From Rhodococcus sovatensis (GTDB lineage: Bacteria; Actinomycetota; Actinomycetes; Mycobacteriales; Mycobacteriaceae), in contig NZ_CP147846.1 in the NCBI RefSeq assembly GCF_037327425.1, positions 3,348,001 through 3,412,000 on the forward strand: 64,000 bases of DNA. The letters are read 5' to 3'. Shown here piece after piece: positions 1 to 8,855 of the stretch (position 1 is its first letter; each line of letters starts with the position of its first letter). The notes beneath the pieces were generated by a model. It searched no databases and had not been told where the DNA came from. It saw only the letters and a program-made list of their open reading frames with translations. A program made the translations under genes and the position numbers.

Positions 1-237
1 AAACTCAACGCCGCAGAGACCGACGCCGACCGCGCGCACCTACGCGTCGAACTCGCCACCAAGAAAGCAGACATCCGCAACGCCAAACTCGGCGAAGTCG
101 CCGCCGAATTCGAAGCAATCCACAACATCCAACGAGCACAAACCGTCGGATCCGTCCACCACATCGTCCCCGCCGCCGAACTACGACCCCAACTCATCGC
201 CGCCATCGAACGAGGAATGGCGCGCGCAGAGGCGTAA
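1..237 (+). CDS. C-terminal end of an acyl-CoA carboxylase (carboxyltransferase domain), 5' truncated by the window
   Basis: An open frame runs from base 1 to a TAA at 235-237 and gives 78 residues with no start in the window. The tail contains VGSVHHIVPAAELRP followed by LIAAIERGM. This resembles the end of the carboxyltransferase half of the large actinobacterial proteins that join biotin carboxylase, biotin carrier and carboxyltransferase in one chain. The family call rests on this short tail only; the upstream sequence would decide it. Strong C at third codon positions supports real coding. A strong hairpin follows 28 bases after the stop. Confidence 0.5.
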   Translation, partial: KLNAAETDADRAHLRVELATKKADIRNAKLGEVAAEFEAIHNIQRAQTVGSVHHIVPAAELRPQLIAAIERGMARAEA

Positions 238-265
238 GCAGCAGGGGCATAAGCAGTAGCACCCA

Positions 266-300
266 CAGCACCCCCGGTCACCCAGTGACCGGGGGTGCTG
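266..300. terminator. Perfect 16-bp hairpin terminator between convergent genes
   Basis: The arms 266-281 and 285-300 are perfect complements (left arm CAGCACCCCCGGTCAC) around a 3-base loop. TCGTTT follows on the plus strand. It lies between the carboxylase end and the oppositely directed pseudouridine synthase, so it probably ends transcription from both sides. Confidence 0.85.
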
Positions 301-323
301 TCGTTTCGGTACAAGCGTTTCGG

Positions 324-1208
324 TTACATGCGCAGGGTACGGCGGCTCTCGTAGCGTCGCCGCGCACCGGTGATGGGATCGTCGAACTCGACCGCCCTCG
401 CCAGCAATTGCAGAGGATTGCTGAAGTCGTCGGCAGCCGTGCGGGTGTACACCGGATAGTACGGATCACCCAAGATCGGAATACCCAACGACGACAAGTG
501 TATTCGCAATTGGTGCGTGCGGCCGGTGAGTGGGAACAGTCGATAGCGGGCCAAATCGCCTACCGTGTCGATCAACTCGATCCGAGTTTCGCTGTTCGGC
601 TCGCCCGGTTCTTCGCGCGCAACCATCACTCCGTGGTCCTTTTCGATCCGGCTACGAACCACGCGTGGAAAGTCCATCGCTGGGTCGAAGCCGGCCACCG
701 CCTCGTACTCCTTGAGAACCGAACGGGTGGAGAACAATTCCTGGTACGGCCGTCGCAACTCTTTGGTACGGGTGAAGATCAGCACGCCTGCGGTCGCGCG
801 GTCGAGGCGGTGCGCCGGCGTCAGTTCCGGGCAGTCCAGCAGACGCCGCAACCTTACCGTCGCAGTTTCGGTGACGTGCATTCCCCGAGGGATGGTTGCG
901 AGGAAGTGCGGTTTGTCTACGACGACGATGCCTCCGTCGTCGTAGAGGACCTCGAGTTCGAACGGCACCGGTGTCTCGGGTGCAGGCGTGCGGTAGAAGT
1001 ACACGAATCGGCCAGGCGCGTAGGTGCTACCGTCATTCCACCGTCGACCCTTCTCGTCGACCACCTCTCCCCCGGCCATGGATTCCGCCCACCGGTCGTC
1101 TGGGTATTCGCGGGCCAAGAACTCGAGCACGGTCGCGGCAGACTCACCGTGTGGCAGGCGAATCCGCAAAGGGGCCAGGCCATCCCGATACCGAAGTGGG
1201 TCAGGCAC
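324..1208 (-). CDS. RluA-family RNA pseudouridine synthase
   Basis: This cytoplasmic enzyme should isomerise uridine to pseudouridine in rRNA or tRNA. The RluA catalytic motif HRLDRATAG is present (Asp near residue 136), as is the GRTHQLRIHL block near the C-terminus. I chose the GTG at 1208, which gives MPDPLRYRDGLAP and 294 aa. It overlaps the stop of the upstream trhO by 8 bases, consistent with coupled translation. A longer form from GTG 1247 is open but adds 13 unlikely residues. The target nucleotide cannot be read from the sequence. The gene is probably co-transcribed with trhO, so both products of this pair would modify RNA. Confidence 0.88.
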   Translation of the reverse strand: MPDPLRYRDGLAPLRIRLPHGESAATVLEFLAREYPDDRWAESMAGGEVVDEKGRRWNDGSTYAPGRFVYFYRTPAPETPVPFELEVLYDDGGIVVVDKPHFLATIPRGMHVTETATVRLRRLLDCPELTPAHRLDRATAGVLIFTRTKELRRPYQELFSTRSVLKEYEAVAGFDPAMDFPRVVRSRIEKDHGVMVAREEPGEPNSETRIELIDTVGDLARYRLFPLTGRTHQLRIHLSSLGIPILGDPYYPVYTRTAADDFSNPLQLLARAVEFDDPITGARRRYESRRTLRM

Positions 1209-2043
1209 AGTCCACGCACACGAGACGGAGGCCGCGCCCGGCGTCACCGTCGAAGTCCTGATAGCGCGACGTCGGATTCGCGCACACGGTGCATCGACCG
1301 ATCACCGAGGTCTTGTCGGAGAAGTCGATCTTCATACGCTTGTCGAAGACGTACAGTGAGCCCTCCCACAGGGCGTCGTCGCCGTAGGTTTCGCCGTACC
1401 GCACGATGCCGCCGTCGAGTTGGTAGACCTCCTCGAAGCCTCGGGCGCGCATCAGTGAGGACAGGACCTCGCAGCGGACTCCACCAGTGCAGTACGTGAC
1501 GACCGGGCTGTTCTTCAGGTGGTCGTACTGTCCCGAATCCAGCTGCGCGACGAACTCGCGGGTGGTCTCGACATCGGGAACGACAGCATTCTTGAACTTA
1601 CCGATCTGCGCCTCGAACGCATTGCGTCCGTCGAAGAACACCACATCGTCTCCGCGCTCGTCGACGAGCTCGTGCACCTGCTGTGGGCTGAGGTGTACTC
1701 CCCCACCGACAACGCCTGCGTCGTCGACCTTCAATTCCTCCCGCGCCCCGAACGTGACGATCTCGGAGCGCACCTTGACGGACAGGCGCGGGAAATCGTC
1801 GCCGAGACCTTCGGACCATTTGATGTCGGCGTCTTTGAACGGGGCATAGCTGCGGGTGCCTCGCACATACTGCTTGACGTCGTCGAGATCGCCACCGACC
1901 GTGGCGTTGATCCCGTGTTCCGAGATCAGGATGCGTCCGGTCAGGTTGTTCGACGCAGCAAGTGTGTGCTGCCAGAGCCGGATGGCCTCCGGGTCCGGGA
2001 GGGGGGTGAACACGTAGAACAGCACGATTTTCGGTACAGCCAT
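1201..2043 (-). CDS. trhO: tRNA uridine(34) hydroxylase TrhO (rhodanese-like, YceA family)
   Basis: TrhO enzymes hydroxylate U34 of certain tRNAs to 5-hydroxyuridine without using O2. The protein has 280 aa from the ATG at 2043. It shows an N-terminal acylphosphatase-like part, a rhodanese domain (about 120-220) with the active-site loop CTGGVRCE (Cys185), and a C-terminal pair of CxxC motifs (251/254 and 276/279) that look metal-binding. The frame stays open to 2220, but those extra 59 residues read as non-coding. The downstream RluA-type gene overlaps its stop, so a small tRNA/rRNA modification operon is likely. Confidence 0.9.
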   Translation of the reverse strand: MAVPKIVLFYVFTPLPDPEAIRLWQHTLAASNNLTGRILISEHGINATVGGDLDDVKQYVRGTRSYAPFKDADIKWSEGLGDDFPRLSVKVRSEIVTFGAREELKVDDAGVVGGGVHLSPQQVHELVDERGDDVVFFDGRNAFEAQIGKFKNAVVPDVETTREFVAQLDSGQYDHLKNSPVVTYCTGGVRCEVLSSLMRARGFEEVYQLDGGIVRYGETYGDDALWEGSLYVFDKRMKIDFSDKTSVIGRCTVCANPTSRYQDFDGDAGRGLRLVCVDCA

Positions 2044-2089
2044 ACCGCCAAGTATGCCGTGAGTGCGAAGTGACAGACGAACGAGTGAC

Positions 2090-3763
2090 TTAAGTGCGCA
2101 CCGGCAACACAGCGGCGTCCACCCTGGCGACGCCGTCGAGAACCGCGAACCCGGCGCCCCAATACACCCCGGTGAGCGGGTCTTCCTTGGCGTCGAGATA
2201 CCAGTGGTCCATCTGGACACCCGAGGGTGTCACGTCGAACACGCCGAATCCGTGGCTGTCGAGATCGACGTACCGGATGTGTTTGTTCAACGTGGTCAGC
2301 GCGGCTTCCGCGACACGTCCGAGTGTGTGCGGCGGGGTCATGGTCAGATCGTCGACGTTGGCCGAGGACACCGATGTCACCACGAGCTCGGTCGCGACAC
2401 CTCCGGTCTCGAAGTAGCACGCAGCATCGAGGGGAATGTCGCATGCCCATGCCGAGTGGATGTCGCCGGTGATGAATACCGCATTGCGAACATCGTTCTC
2501 GGCGATCGCGCTCAGCAGTTTTCGGCGGTCGGCTGTGTACCCGTCCCATGGATCCGCGTTGTACGGCAACCCGCCCTCGGGAATGCCGAGCAGAGCAGTC
2601 AGTGCACGCGTTGCCTCGCTCTCGAGGGGTGGCAGCAACACCGGGGTGATCATCACCGGGTTTCCGACGATCTTCCATCTGGTCGGCGAAGACACGAGGC
2701 CGTCGGTCAACCACTGCATCTGGTCCGCGCCGGTGATCGTGCGGTTCGGAGAATCGACGTCGGTGCCTTGGAACGGAAGAACCTGCTGCGTCCGATAGGT
2801 CCGCAAGTCCAACATGGACAGCTCGAGGAGGTTGCCGAACCGCAACCGGCGGTAGAGGTGCCGATTCTGCGGTGTGCCGGCCGCCCGGACGGGCATCCAC
2901 TCGTAGTACGCCTGCACCGAGTTGGCCTTGCGGACCGCCCACGGCCCCTCGGTCTCGGGTTGGTGATTCTGGGCGCCGCCGTCGTACGCGTCGTTGGCGC
3001 TCTCGTGGTCGTCCCACGTGCAGATCCACGGAACCGAGAGGTGCGCCGCCTTCAGATCGGGGTCGCTCTTGTACTGTCCATGCCGAATTCGATAATCGGC
3101 GAGGCTGACGATCTCGTGCACCGGGTCATGCTGGCGAACGACTCCGTTCTTGCCCGCGAAACCCCCGGTTTCGTACTCGTAGATGTAATCGCCCAGATGA
3201 ATGATCGCGTCCAGATCGCTCCGACTCGACAGGTGACGGTAGGCACCGAAATAGCCGGACTCCCAGTTCGAGCACGACACGACACCGAATCTGATGCGCT
3301 GGACGTCGGCATCGTTCGCCGGGGCAGTCCTAGTCGATCCGACGACGGACTGGATACCCGCAGCCGCCCCGTCGAGTACCTCGAAGCAGTAATAGTAGGT
3401 CGTCGCGGAGACGAGACCGTCGACGTCGATCTTCACCGTGTGGTCCACACCGGAATCGGTCGTCGTCGTCCCGCTGCGAACGAGGGCGGTCAGTTCGGGA
3501 TCGGTGGCCACCCGCCACCGCACCGTCGTCGCCGGTCCGTTTCCGGAGCCCGGCGTCGCGTCCGGAGTCGGGGTGACCCGCGTCCAGAGAATCACCGCAT
3601 CGGGGGTCGGATCACCGGACGCGACGCCGTGTTGAAAAGGCACGAATTCCTCGCCCTCCGCATGCGCCACCGCCGGCACCGCCGAGGCTGCTCCCGCAGC
3701 AGCGATCGCTACCGTCGACGTTCGAAGGAACCCACGTCTGGACACACCCTGTCTCACAACCAC
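2090..3763 (-). CDS. phoD: PhoD-type alkaline phosphatase / phosphodiesterase, Tat-exported
   Basis: This is a secreted metallophosphatase that should release phosphate from phosphate esters outside the membrane. An N-terminal Tat signal is visible (SRRGFLRTS, then an alanine-rich hydrophobic stretch ending near VAHA). The mature part has an N-terminal beta domain and the PhoD metal-binding blocks GVVSCSN, HLGDYIYEYE, WDDHE and FITGDIHSAW. The start is uncertain. GTG at 3763 and GTG at 3757 both place the twin arginines close to the N-terminus; a longer frame to 3829 adds residues unlike a signal. No Pho-box could be assigned by eye. Confidence 0.87.
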   Translation of the reverse strand: MVVRQGVSRRGFLRTSTVAIAAAGAASAVPAVAHAEGEEFVPFQHGVASGDPTPDAVILWTRVTPTPDATPGSGNGPATTVRWRVATDPELTALVRSGTTTTDSGVDHTVKIDVDGLVSATTYYYCFEVLDGAAAGIQSVVGSTRTAPANDADVQRIRFGVVSCSNWESGYFGAYRHLSSRSDLDAIIHLGDYIYEYETGGFAGKNGVVRQHDPVHEIVSLADYRIRHGQYKSDPDLKAAHLSVPWICTWDDHESANDAYDGGAQNHQPETEGPWAVRKANSVQAYYEWMPVRAAGTPQNRHLYRRLRFGNLLELSMLDLRTYRTQQVLPFQGTDVDSPNRTITGADQMQWLTDGLVSSPTRWKIVGNPVMITPVLLPPLESEATRALTALLGIPEGGLPYNADPWDGYTADRRKLLSAIAENDVRNAVFITGDIHSAWACDIPLDAACYFETGGVATELVVTSVSSANVDDLTMTPPHTLGRVAEAALTTLNKHIRYVDLDSHGFGVFDVTPSGVQMDHWYLDAKEDPLTGVYWGAGFAVLDGVARVDAAVLPVRT

Positions 3764-3839
3764 CGATCCAGTCCATGCGAACTTCGGCGCGCGGTCAAGT
3801 CGGGCTGGCCACCGGGGCCGAGAATGCACTTTCCGACCG

Positions 3840-4742
3840 TCAGAGGTACACGCCGACGCCGGCGATGATGTGCTCGGTCATGTTCCGCAGAGCGTCGAAC
3901 TGGCCGTGATTGCCGTACTTCTGGCGGAGGGTGCCGAAATCGAAAAAATCGGCAGACTGAGCAATCTGGTTGGATTCCGGGATCCAATGCGGGATCACTG
4001 TGGGTGGGCGGGGCCGCGCTTCCCGTTCGCATGCGGGCAGCGACTCGTACTCGAACACTGCACTCTGCAGCCGCTCGATGGTGGCTCGGTGCAACGTCGA
4101 ACTCGACCGATACTTCGTGATGATCACACCGAGCGGCGTCACCCCGTGCCCGGTTCGGTCGGTGAATCGCTGTACACGTCGTTGCAGTTGCGGAATGCCG
4201 TAAGTGGAGAGGACGTCGGGAATCGCTGGGACGACGTAGGCGTCGGCCATCATCAGGCCGTTGGCAGTTACGATCCCGAGGTTCGGTGCGCAGTCGAGCA
4301 GGATGAAGTCGTACGAGGACTGCAGCCCGGCCAATGCAGCCCGCAGCACCAACAGTGGTTCCAAGGATCCTGGCACCTCGTACTGCCAGGCGTTCATCTC
4401 CTCCTGGGTTTCCATCAGGTCCAGGGAAGAGGCGATGAGATCGACGCCTCGCACCGATTCGAGCGGTGACGCACCGTGCTGGACGGCCTTCTCGACGTCG
4501 AACTCAGGTAGCCCCGCATCGAGCGCGCTCGCGAACAACGAGTTCACCGTCGAGCCCTCGTCGTTGACGATTTGCCAACGCTGCTCGCCGATCATCATCG
4601 TCGTCAGGTTGGTCTGCGGGTCGAGGTCGACGAGCAACACTCGATAGCCGAACTCGGCCGACATGAACTCGGCCAGCGCCGCCGTCGTCGTCGATTTCCC
4701 GACGCCACCCTTGAGGTTGATCGTTGCGATGACAGTCGCCAT
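3840..4742 (-). CDS. Orphan ParA/Soj-family ATPase
   Basis: The 300-aa protein starts MATVIATINLKGGVGKSTTT, the deviant Walker A box of ParA/MinD ATPases, and has the second box VLLVDLDPQTN. AAAGGG lies upstream of the ATG. ParA proteins bind DNA as ATP dimers and position plasmids, chromosomes or other large cargo. No parB or parS-like array is next to it and the neighbours (phoD, photolyase) give no cargo, so its role is open. It resembles stand-alone chromosomal ParA homologues rather than the origin-proximal parAB pair. Confidence 0.85.
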   Translation of the reverse strand: MATVIATINLKGGVGKSTTTAALAEFMSAEFGYRVLLVDLDPQTNLTTMMIGEQRWQIVNDEGSTVNSLFASALDAGLPEFDVEKAVQHGASPLESVRGVDLIASSLDLMETQEEMNAWQYEVPGSLEPLLVLRAALAGLQSSYDFILLDCAPNLGIVTANGLMMADAYVVPAIPDVLSTYGIPQLQRRVQRFTDRTGHGVTPLGVIITKYRSSSTLHRATIERLQSAVFEYESLPACEREARPRPPTVIPHWIPESNQIAQSADFFDFGTLRQKYGNHGQFDALRNMTEHIIAGVGVYL

Positions 4743-4835
4743 GGCAGAGACCCTTTCTGCGCGTGAGTGTCGCGGCCTAGTTCAGCACAGAGCCGACGGG
4801 TTTGCTGATGTATCGATCCGAGCACTCTCGTGGGT

Positions 4836-6314
4836 ATGAGCTCCCCGTTATGGCTGTTCGGTGACCAGCTCGGCCCGCACTTCCACTCCACGCCGGAACA
4901 TCAGGACCGGGACGTGCTGCTCGTCGAGAGCGTGCGGGTTCTTCGTAGGAAGACCTTCCACCGGCAGAAACTGCACCTCGTGCTGTCCGGTATGCGTCAT
5001 CTGGCGGACGAGTTGGGTGGGCGCGCGACGTACCTTCGGACCGAGACGTACCGGGAGGCACTCGAGAAGTTCGGGCGTCCGGTGGTGGTATTCGAACCGA
5101 CATCGCATTCGGCCGAGAAGTTCGTGACGAGACTGTTCGACGAGGGTCTCGTCGCCGATGTCCTGCCGACTCCGATGTTCGCACTGAGCCGCGCGGATTT
5201 CGCCGAATGGGCGGGTAATCGCCACCAGTTTCGGATGGAGACCTTCTATCGTGATCAGCGCCGACGGTTCGACATCCTGATGTCGGGCGACGATCCCGTC
5301 GACGGCACATGGAACCTCGACGAGGAGAACCGAGAACCTCCGCCCAAGAAGCAAGTGACTATCGGCGTCGATCCGCCGTGGTGGCCGACCGAGGACGCGA
5401 TCGACGAACAGGTCAGGGCCGACCTCGATTCGATGGGGCTGGCGACGGTGGGAACCGATGGGCCTCGCCTGTTCGCGGTCACCGCGGACGAGGCACGACG
5501 CGCGCTGGACCACTTCGTCTCCTACCGTCTGCAGGACTTCGGCACGTACGAGGACGCCGTCATGACCGAGGACTGGACGATGGCGCATTCGCTGCTGTCG
5601 GTGCCGCTGAACCTGGGCTTGCTCGAACCCGTGCATGTCGCCGAGGAGGCCGAGAAGGCATGGCGCGACGGCGATGCGTCGCTCGCCTCGGTGGAAGGCT
5701 TCGTCAGGCAGGTGCTGGGCTGGCGTGAGTACGTGTGGCACCTGTACTGGCACTTCGGTCCCGAATACCTGGACCGCAACGAACTGAACGCACATTTCCC
5801 ACTGCCGAAGTGGTTCACCGACCTGGACGGCGACGAGCCCATCGCAGCATGCCTCGCGCACACGCTCGGTGAAGTGCGGGACCGCGGGTGGGTACACCAC
5901 ATTCCGCGCCTGATGATCCTCGGAAACTTTGCACTGCAACGTGGCTACGACCCGAAGGCCCTGACGGAATGGTTCGCGACCGCATTCGTCGACGGGTTCG
6001 CGTGGGTCATGCCCGTCAACGTCATCGGGATGAGCCAACACGCCGACGGCGGCCTGATCGCCACCAAGCCGTACGCGTCGGGCGGCGCCTATCTGAATCG
6101 GATGACCGATCATTGCGGCGGGTGCGAATACAACCCGAAGAAGCGCCTGGGGCGTGACGCGTGCCCGTTCACTGCTGGATATTGGTCGTTCGTGCACCGC
6201 CATCGAGATCGTCTGGCGCACAACCACCGAACTGCACGACAGGTGTCCTCTATGAACCGATTGTCCGATCTGGAGCAGGTGCTCGAGCAGGAGGCACAGC
6301 GCGAGGTGTTCTGA
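4836..6314 (+). CDS. Iron-sulfur bacterial photolyase/cryptochrome (FeS-BCP, PhrB-like (6-4) photolyase)
   Basis: This 492-aa flavoprotein should repair UV photoproducts in DNA with light, by analogy with Agrobacterium PhrB. It opens with PLWLFGDQLG, typical of the photolyase-related family. Four cysteines sit at residues 339, 427, 430 and 443. As I recall, the [4Fe-4S] ligands of PhrB are Cys350, 438, 441 and 454, which gives the same spacing of 88, 3 and 13. I chose ATG 4836 over the GTG two codons earlier. A GbsR/MarR-like regulator follows 27 bases later on the same strand and may be co-transcribed. Confidence 0.88.
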   Translation: MSSPLWLFGDQLGPHFHSTPEHQDRDVLLVESVRVLRRKTFHRQKLHLVLSGMRHLADELGGRATYLRTETYREALEKFGRPVVVFEPTSHSAEKFVTRLFDEGLVADVLPTPMFALSRADFAEWAGNRHQFRMETFYRDQRRRFDILMSGDDPVDGTWNLDEENREPPPKKQVTIGVDPPWWPTEDAIDEQVRADLDSMGLATVGTDGPRLFAVTADEARRALDHFVSYRLQDFGTYEDAVMTEDWTMAHSLLSVPLNLGLLEPVHVAEEAEKAWRDGDASLASVEGFVRQVLGWREYVWHLYWHFGPEYLDRNELNAHFPLPKWFTDLDGDEPIAACLAHTLGEVRDRGWVHHIPRLMILGNFALQRGYDPKALTEWFATAFVDGFAWVMPVNVIGMSQHADGGLIATKPYASGGAYLNRMTDHCGGCEYNPKKRLGRDACPFTAGYWSFVHRHRDRLAHNHRTARQVSSMNRLSDLEQVLEQEAQREVF

Positions 6315-6341
6315 CGGTCGGTGCGTGGCACAATCGTCCCG

Positions 6342-6872
6342 ATGTCCGATCGCGAGGAGATTGCTGGTGGGGAGGTTGGACCCTCCACGCCCGAGAGCTT
6401 CCCTGAATGGTTCGTCGATCGGTTCGCCGGCTACTGGCAGTCGGGCGGCGCGTCACGCATCGAGGGCCGGATCGTCGGCTATCTTCTCGTCAACGAGTCA
6501 CCCGGTGTCTCAGCGGCAGAGCTGGCCGAAGCACTCGGTACCAGCCGCGGTTCGGTGTCGAACTACATCAGGCGGCTGATTGCCCGGGGCTTCGTCAAGC
6601 AGGTACGACGCCCGAAAGACCGGATGCACTACTACGTCATGGACGCCGACGTGTGGGGCGGATTCCTCGAGAACGAGCACGCGTACCTGGAGAACCAGCG
6701 AGCGCTCGCCACTGAGGCATTGAGGTACACCGACCCGAGTGGGCCGGCGTACCTCCGGGTGCTCAACATGCGCGACTACATGGGCTGGATCATCGACAAC
6801 CGCATGCTTCGCAGCGAGTGGAATCGGTTCAAGGCCGAGCGCGATGGGCCGGGAGCGGAGCCTGCGGAGTGA
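6342..6872 (+). CDS. GbsR/MarR-family winged-helix transcriptional regulator
   Basis: The 176-aa protein has a central winged helix-turn-helix: AAELAEALGTSRGSVSNYIR, then a wing with RPKDRMHYY. Its arrangement matches the GbsR branch of MarR-like regulators, which often control transport or osmolyte genes. I took the ATG at 6342; a GTG at 6321 is also open but gives an unusual N-terminus. It lies 27 bases after the photolyase gene and ends 4 bases before the convergent siderophore-binding protein gene. Either could be its target; nothing in the sequence decides this. Confidence 0.82.
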   Translation: MSDREEIAGGEVGPSTPESFPEWFVDRFAGYWQSGGASRIEGRIVGYLLVNESPGVSAAELAEALGTSRGSVSNYIRRLIARGFVKQVRRPKDRMHYYVMDADVWGGFLENEHAYLENQRALATEALRYTDPSGPAYLRVLNMRDYMGWIIDNRMLRSEWNRFKAERDGPGAEPAE

Positions 6873-6876
6873 CCTG

Positions 6877-7902
6877 TCAACCAGCCAGCTTCCCGACCGC
6901 CTCGTCGATCATCGGTACGTATCGCTCGAGCGCCCACGGCACGGTCAGAGGGTTGATGATCGAGGAAGCGGTGACGAATGGCTGATCGGTCGGTGCGACC
7001 ACCGACCCACGCGAGATCGCCGGTATTTGGTTGTAGGCCGGCTGCGCCTCGGTGTCGCGACGGTTCTGCCCGTCCGAGTAGAAGGTGAAGATCAGATCGG
7101 AGTCGTTCAGCAGATTCGCGTTCTCGAGACCGATCACCGACGAGTCCGTTCCTTCGGTTTCGTCGAGGGTGTACACGACGGGATCGACTGTGAGCCCGAG
7201 GGCCCGAACCATCGCCACTCGCTGTTCCTCGGCGAGGAACACCCCGAGAGTGCCCGGTCCGGTGTTGTAGATGTACGAGAACGTGACGTCCTGATATTCC
7301 GGGTGGGCGGCGGTGGCGTCGGCGAACCGGTTCTTGATCTCGGCGATTTCGTCGGACGCTTTCTCGGCCTCCCCCATGGCTTTGCCGATGACGGAGATCT
7401 GCTCTTCCCATGTGATGGTCCACGGCTGCTCTGCGTAGGCAACCACGGGCGCGAAGCTGTTCAAAGCGTCGAACTGCTGCTGGGTGATGCCCGACCACGG
7501 AGCAAGAATGAGGTCGGGGTCCAGAGCGAGAATTGCTTCGACGTTCAGCTCGGTTCCACCGGCGAACTGCTCCGGTAGCTCTGCGCCCACGTCGTTGACG
7601 GCGTCGTTCACCCACGGCAGGTAGCCCGAATCATCGCTGCCCCAGGGGTATTCCTCCATGCCCACCGGGACGGTTCCAAGTGCGATGGCCGTTTCCGCGG
7701 AACCCATCCCGAGGGTCACGATGCGCTCGGGCTTGGAGGTGACGACAGCCTGGCCGAGCGCCGAATCGATCGTCACGGCCTCGAAGTCTGCGCCGGTGTC
7801 GGATCGGGCGGTGTCGGTCGACGAACTGCATCCGCCGATCACCAGGACTGCGGCCAGCACACCGGACAACACCGCTGTGCGTCGACGAGAAACGAGATGC
7901 AT
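6877..7902 (-). CDS. Iron-siderophore ABC transporter substrate-binding lipoprotein
   Basis: The protein is a periplasmic-binding-type lipoprotein. The signal ends in VLVIGGCSSS, so the Cys would be lipidated. The body belongs to the Fe(III)-siderophore/FepB-like family: two lobes, with VTLGMGSAETAIALG early and an iron-uptake-type C-terminal lobe. The ATG at 7902 is preceded by GAAAGG at good distance; an upstream ATG at 7932 would put the lipobox too far in. No permease or ATPase gene is adjacent, so it must work with components encoded elsewhere. A DtxR/IdeR-like box lies about 30 bases upstream, implying iron repression. Confidence 0.9.
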   Translation of the reverse strand: MHLVSRRRTAVLSGVLAAVLVIGGCSSSTDTARSDTGADFEAVTIDSALGQAVVTSKPERIVTLGMGSAETAIALGTVPVGMEEYPWGSDDSGYLPWVNDAVNDVGAELPEQFAGGTELNVEAILALDPDLILAPWSGITQQQFDALNSFAPVVAYAEQPWTITWEEQISVIGKAMGEAEKASDEIAEIKNRFADATAAHPEYQDVTFSYIYNTGPGTLGVFLAEEQRVAMVRALGLTVDPVVYTLDETEGTDSSVIGLENANLLNDSDLIFTFYSDGQNRRDTEAQPAYNQIPAISRGSVVAPTDQPFVTASSIINPLTVPWALERYVPMIDEAVGKLAG

Positions 7903-7930
7903 CGAGAGCCTTTCGATATATAAATCCGAC

Positions 7931-7949
7931 AAAGAATAGGCTTACCTTA
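7931..7949 (-). promoter_or_regulatory. IdeR/DtxR-like iron box
   Basis: Read on the minus strand the site is TAAGGTAAGCCTATTCTTT. It matches 13 of 19 positions of the IdeR/DtxR consensus TTAGGTTAGCCTAACCTAA, with the left half and centre best kept. It sits just upstream of the siderophore-binding protein gene, where an iron-dependent repressor is expected. Confidence 0.7.
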
Positions 7950-8030
7950 TCTGAAATTTCAATTGTCATGAAACTTCGAGTCGCCCCGCCGGAGCTTTTG
8001 TCCACACCGGCCATGGGTACGGTGGAACTC

Positions 8031-8855
8031 ATGAGCCTCCCCCGCCCGGCCTACGATCGAACCGCCGTGGTGACCGGCGCATCGTCGGGAATCGGCGAAG
8101 CAATTGCACGCGAGCTCGCCGCCCGGGGCCACGGCGTGACACTCGTGGCGCGTCGGGCCGACAAATTGACCGCCTTGGCCGAGGAACTTGCCGCTCGCGG
8201 AGTGCGCGCCGAGGTTCTGCCCGCGGACTTGTCGGTCAGGGCGGATCGAGCGAACCTCCTCTCTCGCGTCGAGGCCCTCGGACTGACGCCGGACATCCTC
8301 GTCAACAATGCGGGCCTGTCGACGCTCGGGCCCGTTGCGGAATCGGATCCGGACGCCGAACTGAACATGATCGAGGTGGACGTCGCGTCGGTTGCAGACC
8401 TGTGCAGCAGATTTCTGCCGGGGATGACCACCCGCCGCACAGGTGCTGTGCTCAACGTCGCCTCCACCGCTGCGTTCCAACCGCTGCCGGGCCAGGCGGG
8501 CTACGGGGCATGCAAAGCGTTCGTGCTGGCGTACACGCAAAGTCTCGTCGGCGAGCTGAAAGGCTCGGGCGTGACCGCGACTGCACTGTGCCCGGGCCCC
8601 GTGAACACCGGATTCGGCGAAGCCGCTGGGTTCGCGAAGGACGACGCCGAGGCCGCACTACCGAAGGTCATGTGGGTCACCGCGGAGGTGGTCGCGAAGA
8701 CCGCTGTCGACGGTATGGCCAAGGGACAGATGGTCGCGATTCCCGGCTTGGCCAATCGCATCGGGTCCATTTTCGCCGCGGTGACTCCGCGAACCCTGCT
8801 GGTGCCCGCACTCGCTCGTATTCACCCGGGACTTCGAAAGGAGTCTCGTTCGTGA
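8031..8855 (+). CDS. Short-chain dehydrogenase/reductase (SDR)
   Basis: A cytoplasmic NAD(P)-dependent oxidoreductase of 274 aa. The glycine-rich cofactor motif GASSGIGE lies near residue 17, NNAG follows, and the catalytic Ser plus YGACK (YxxxK) complete the active site. ATG 8031 is preceded by GGTGGA and removes a 21-residue non-homologous lead. The substrate is unknown. It overlaps the next gene by 4 bases (GTGA), so the two are translationally coupled. Confidence 0.88.
   Translation: MSLPRPAYDRTAVVTGASSGIGEAIARELAARGHGVTLVARRADKLTALAEELAARGVRAEVLPADLSVRADRANLLSRVEALGLTPDILVNNAGLSTLGPVAESDPDAELNMIEVDVASVADLCSRFLPGMTTRRTGAVLNVASTAAFQPLPGQAGYGACKAFVLAYTQSLVGELKGSGVTATALCPGPVNTGFGEAAGFAKDDAEAALPKVMWVTAEVVAKTAVDGMAKGQMVAIPGLANRIGSIFAAVTPRTLLVPALARIHPGLRKESRS

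Noticed and set aside
2063..3868. A 601-aa plus-strand frame antisense to phoD, and similar long frames opposite the photolyase and the monooxygenase
   Set aside because: They lack recognisable motifs and mirror clear genes on the other strand; high GC content creates them.
3840..4742. A plasmid or integrated element signalled by ParA
   Set aside because: No replication, partition partner, integrase or attachment site is seen, and base composition does not change around it.
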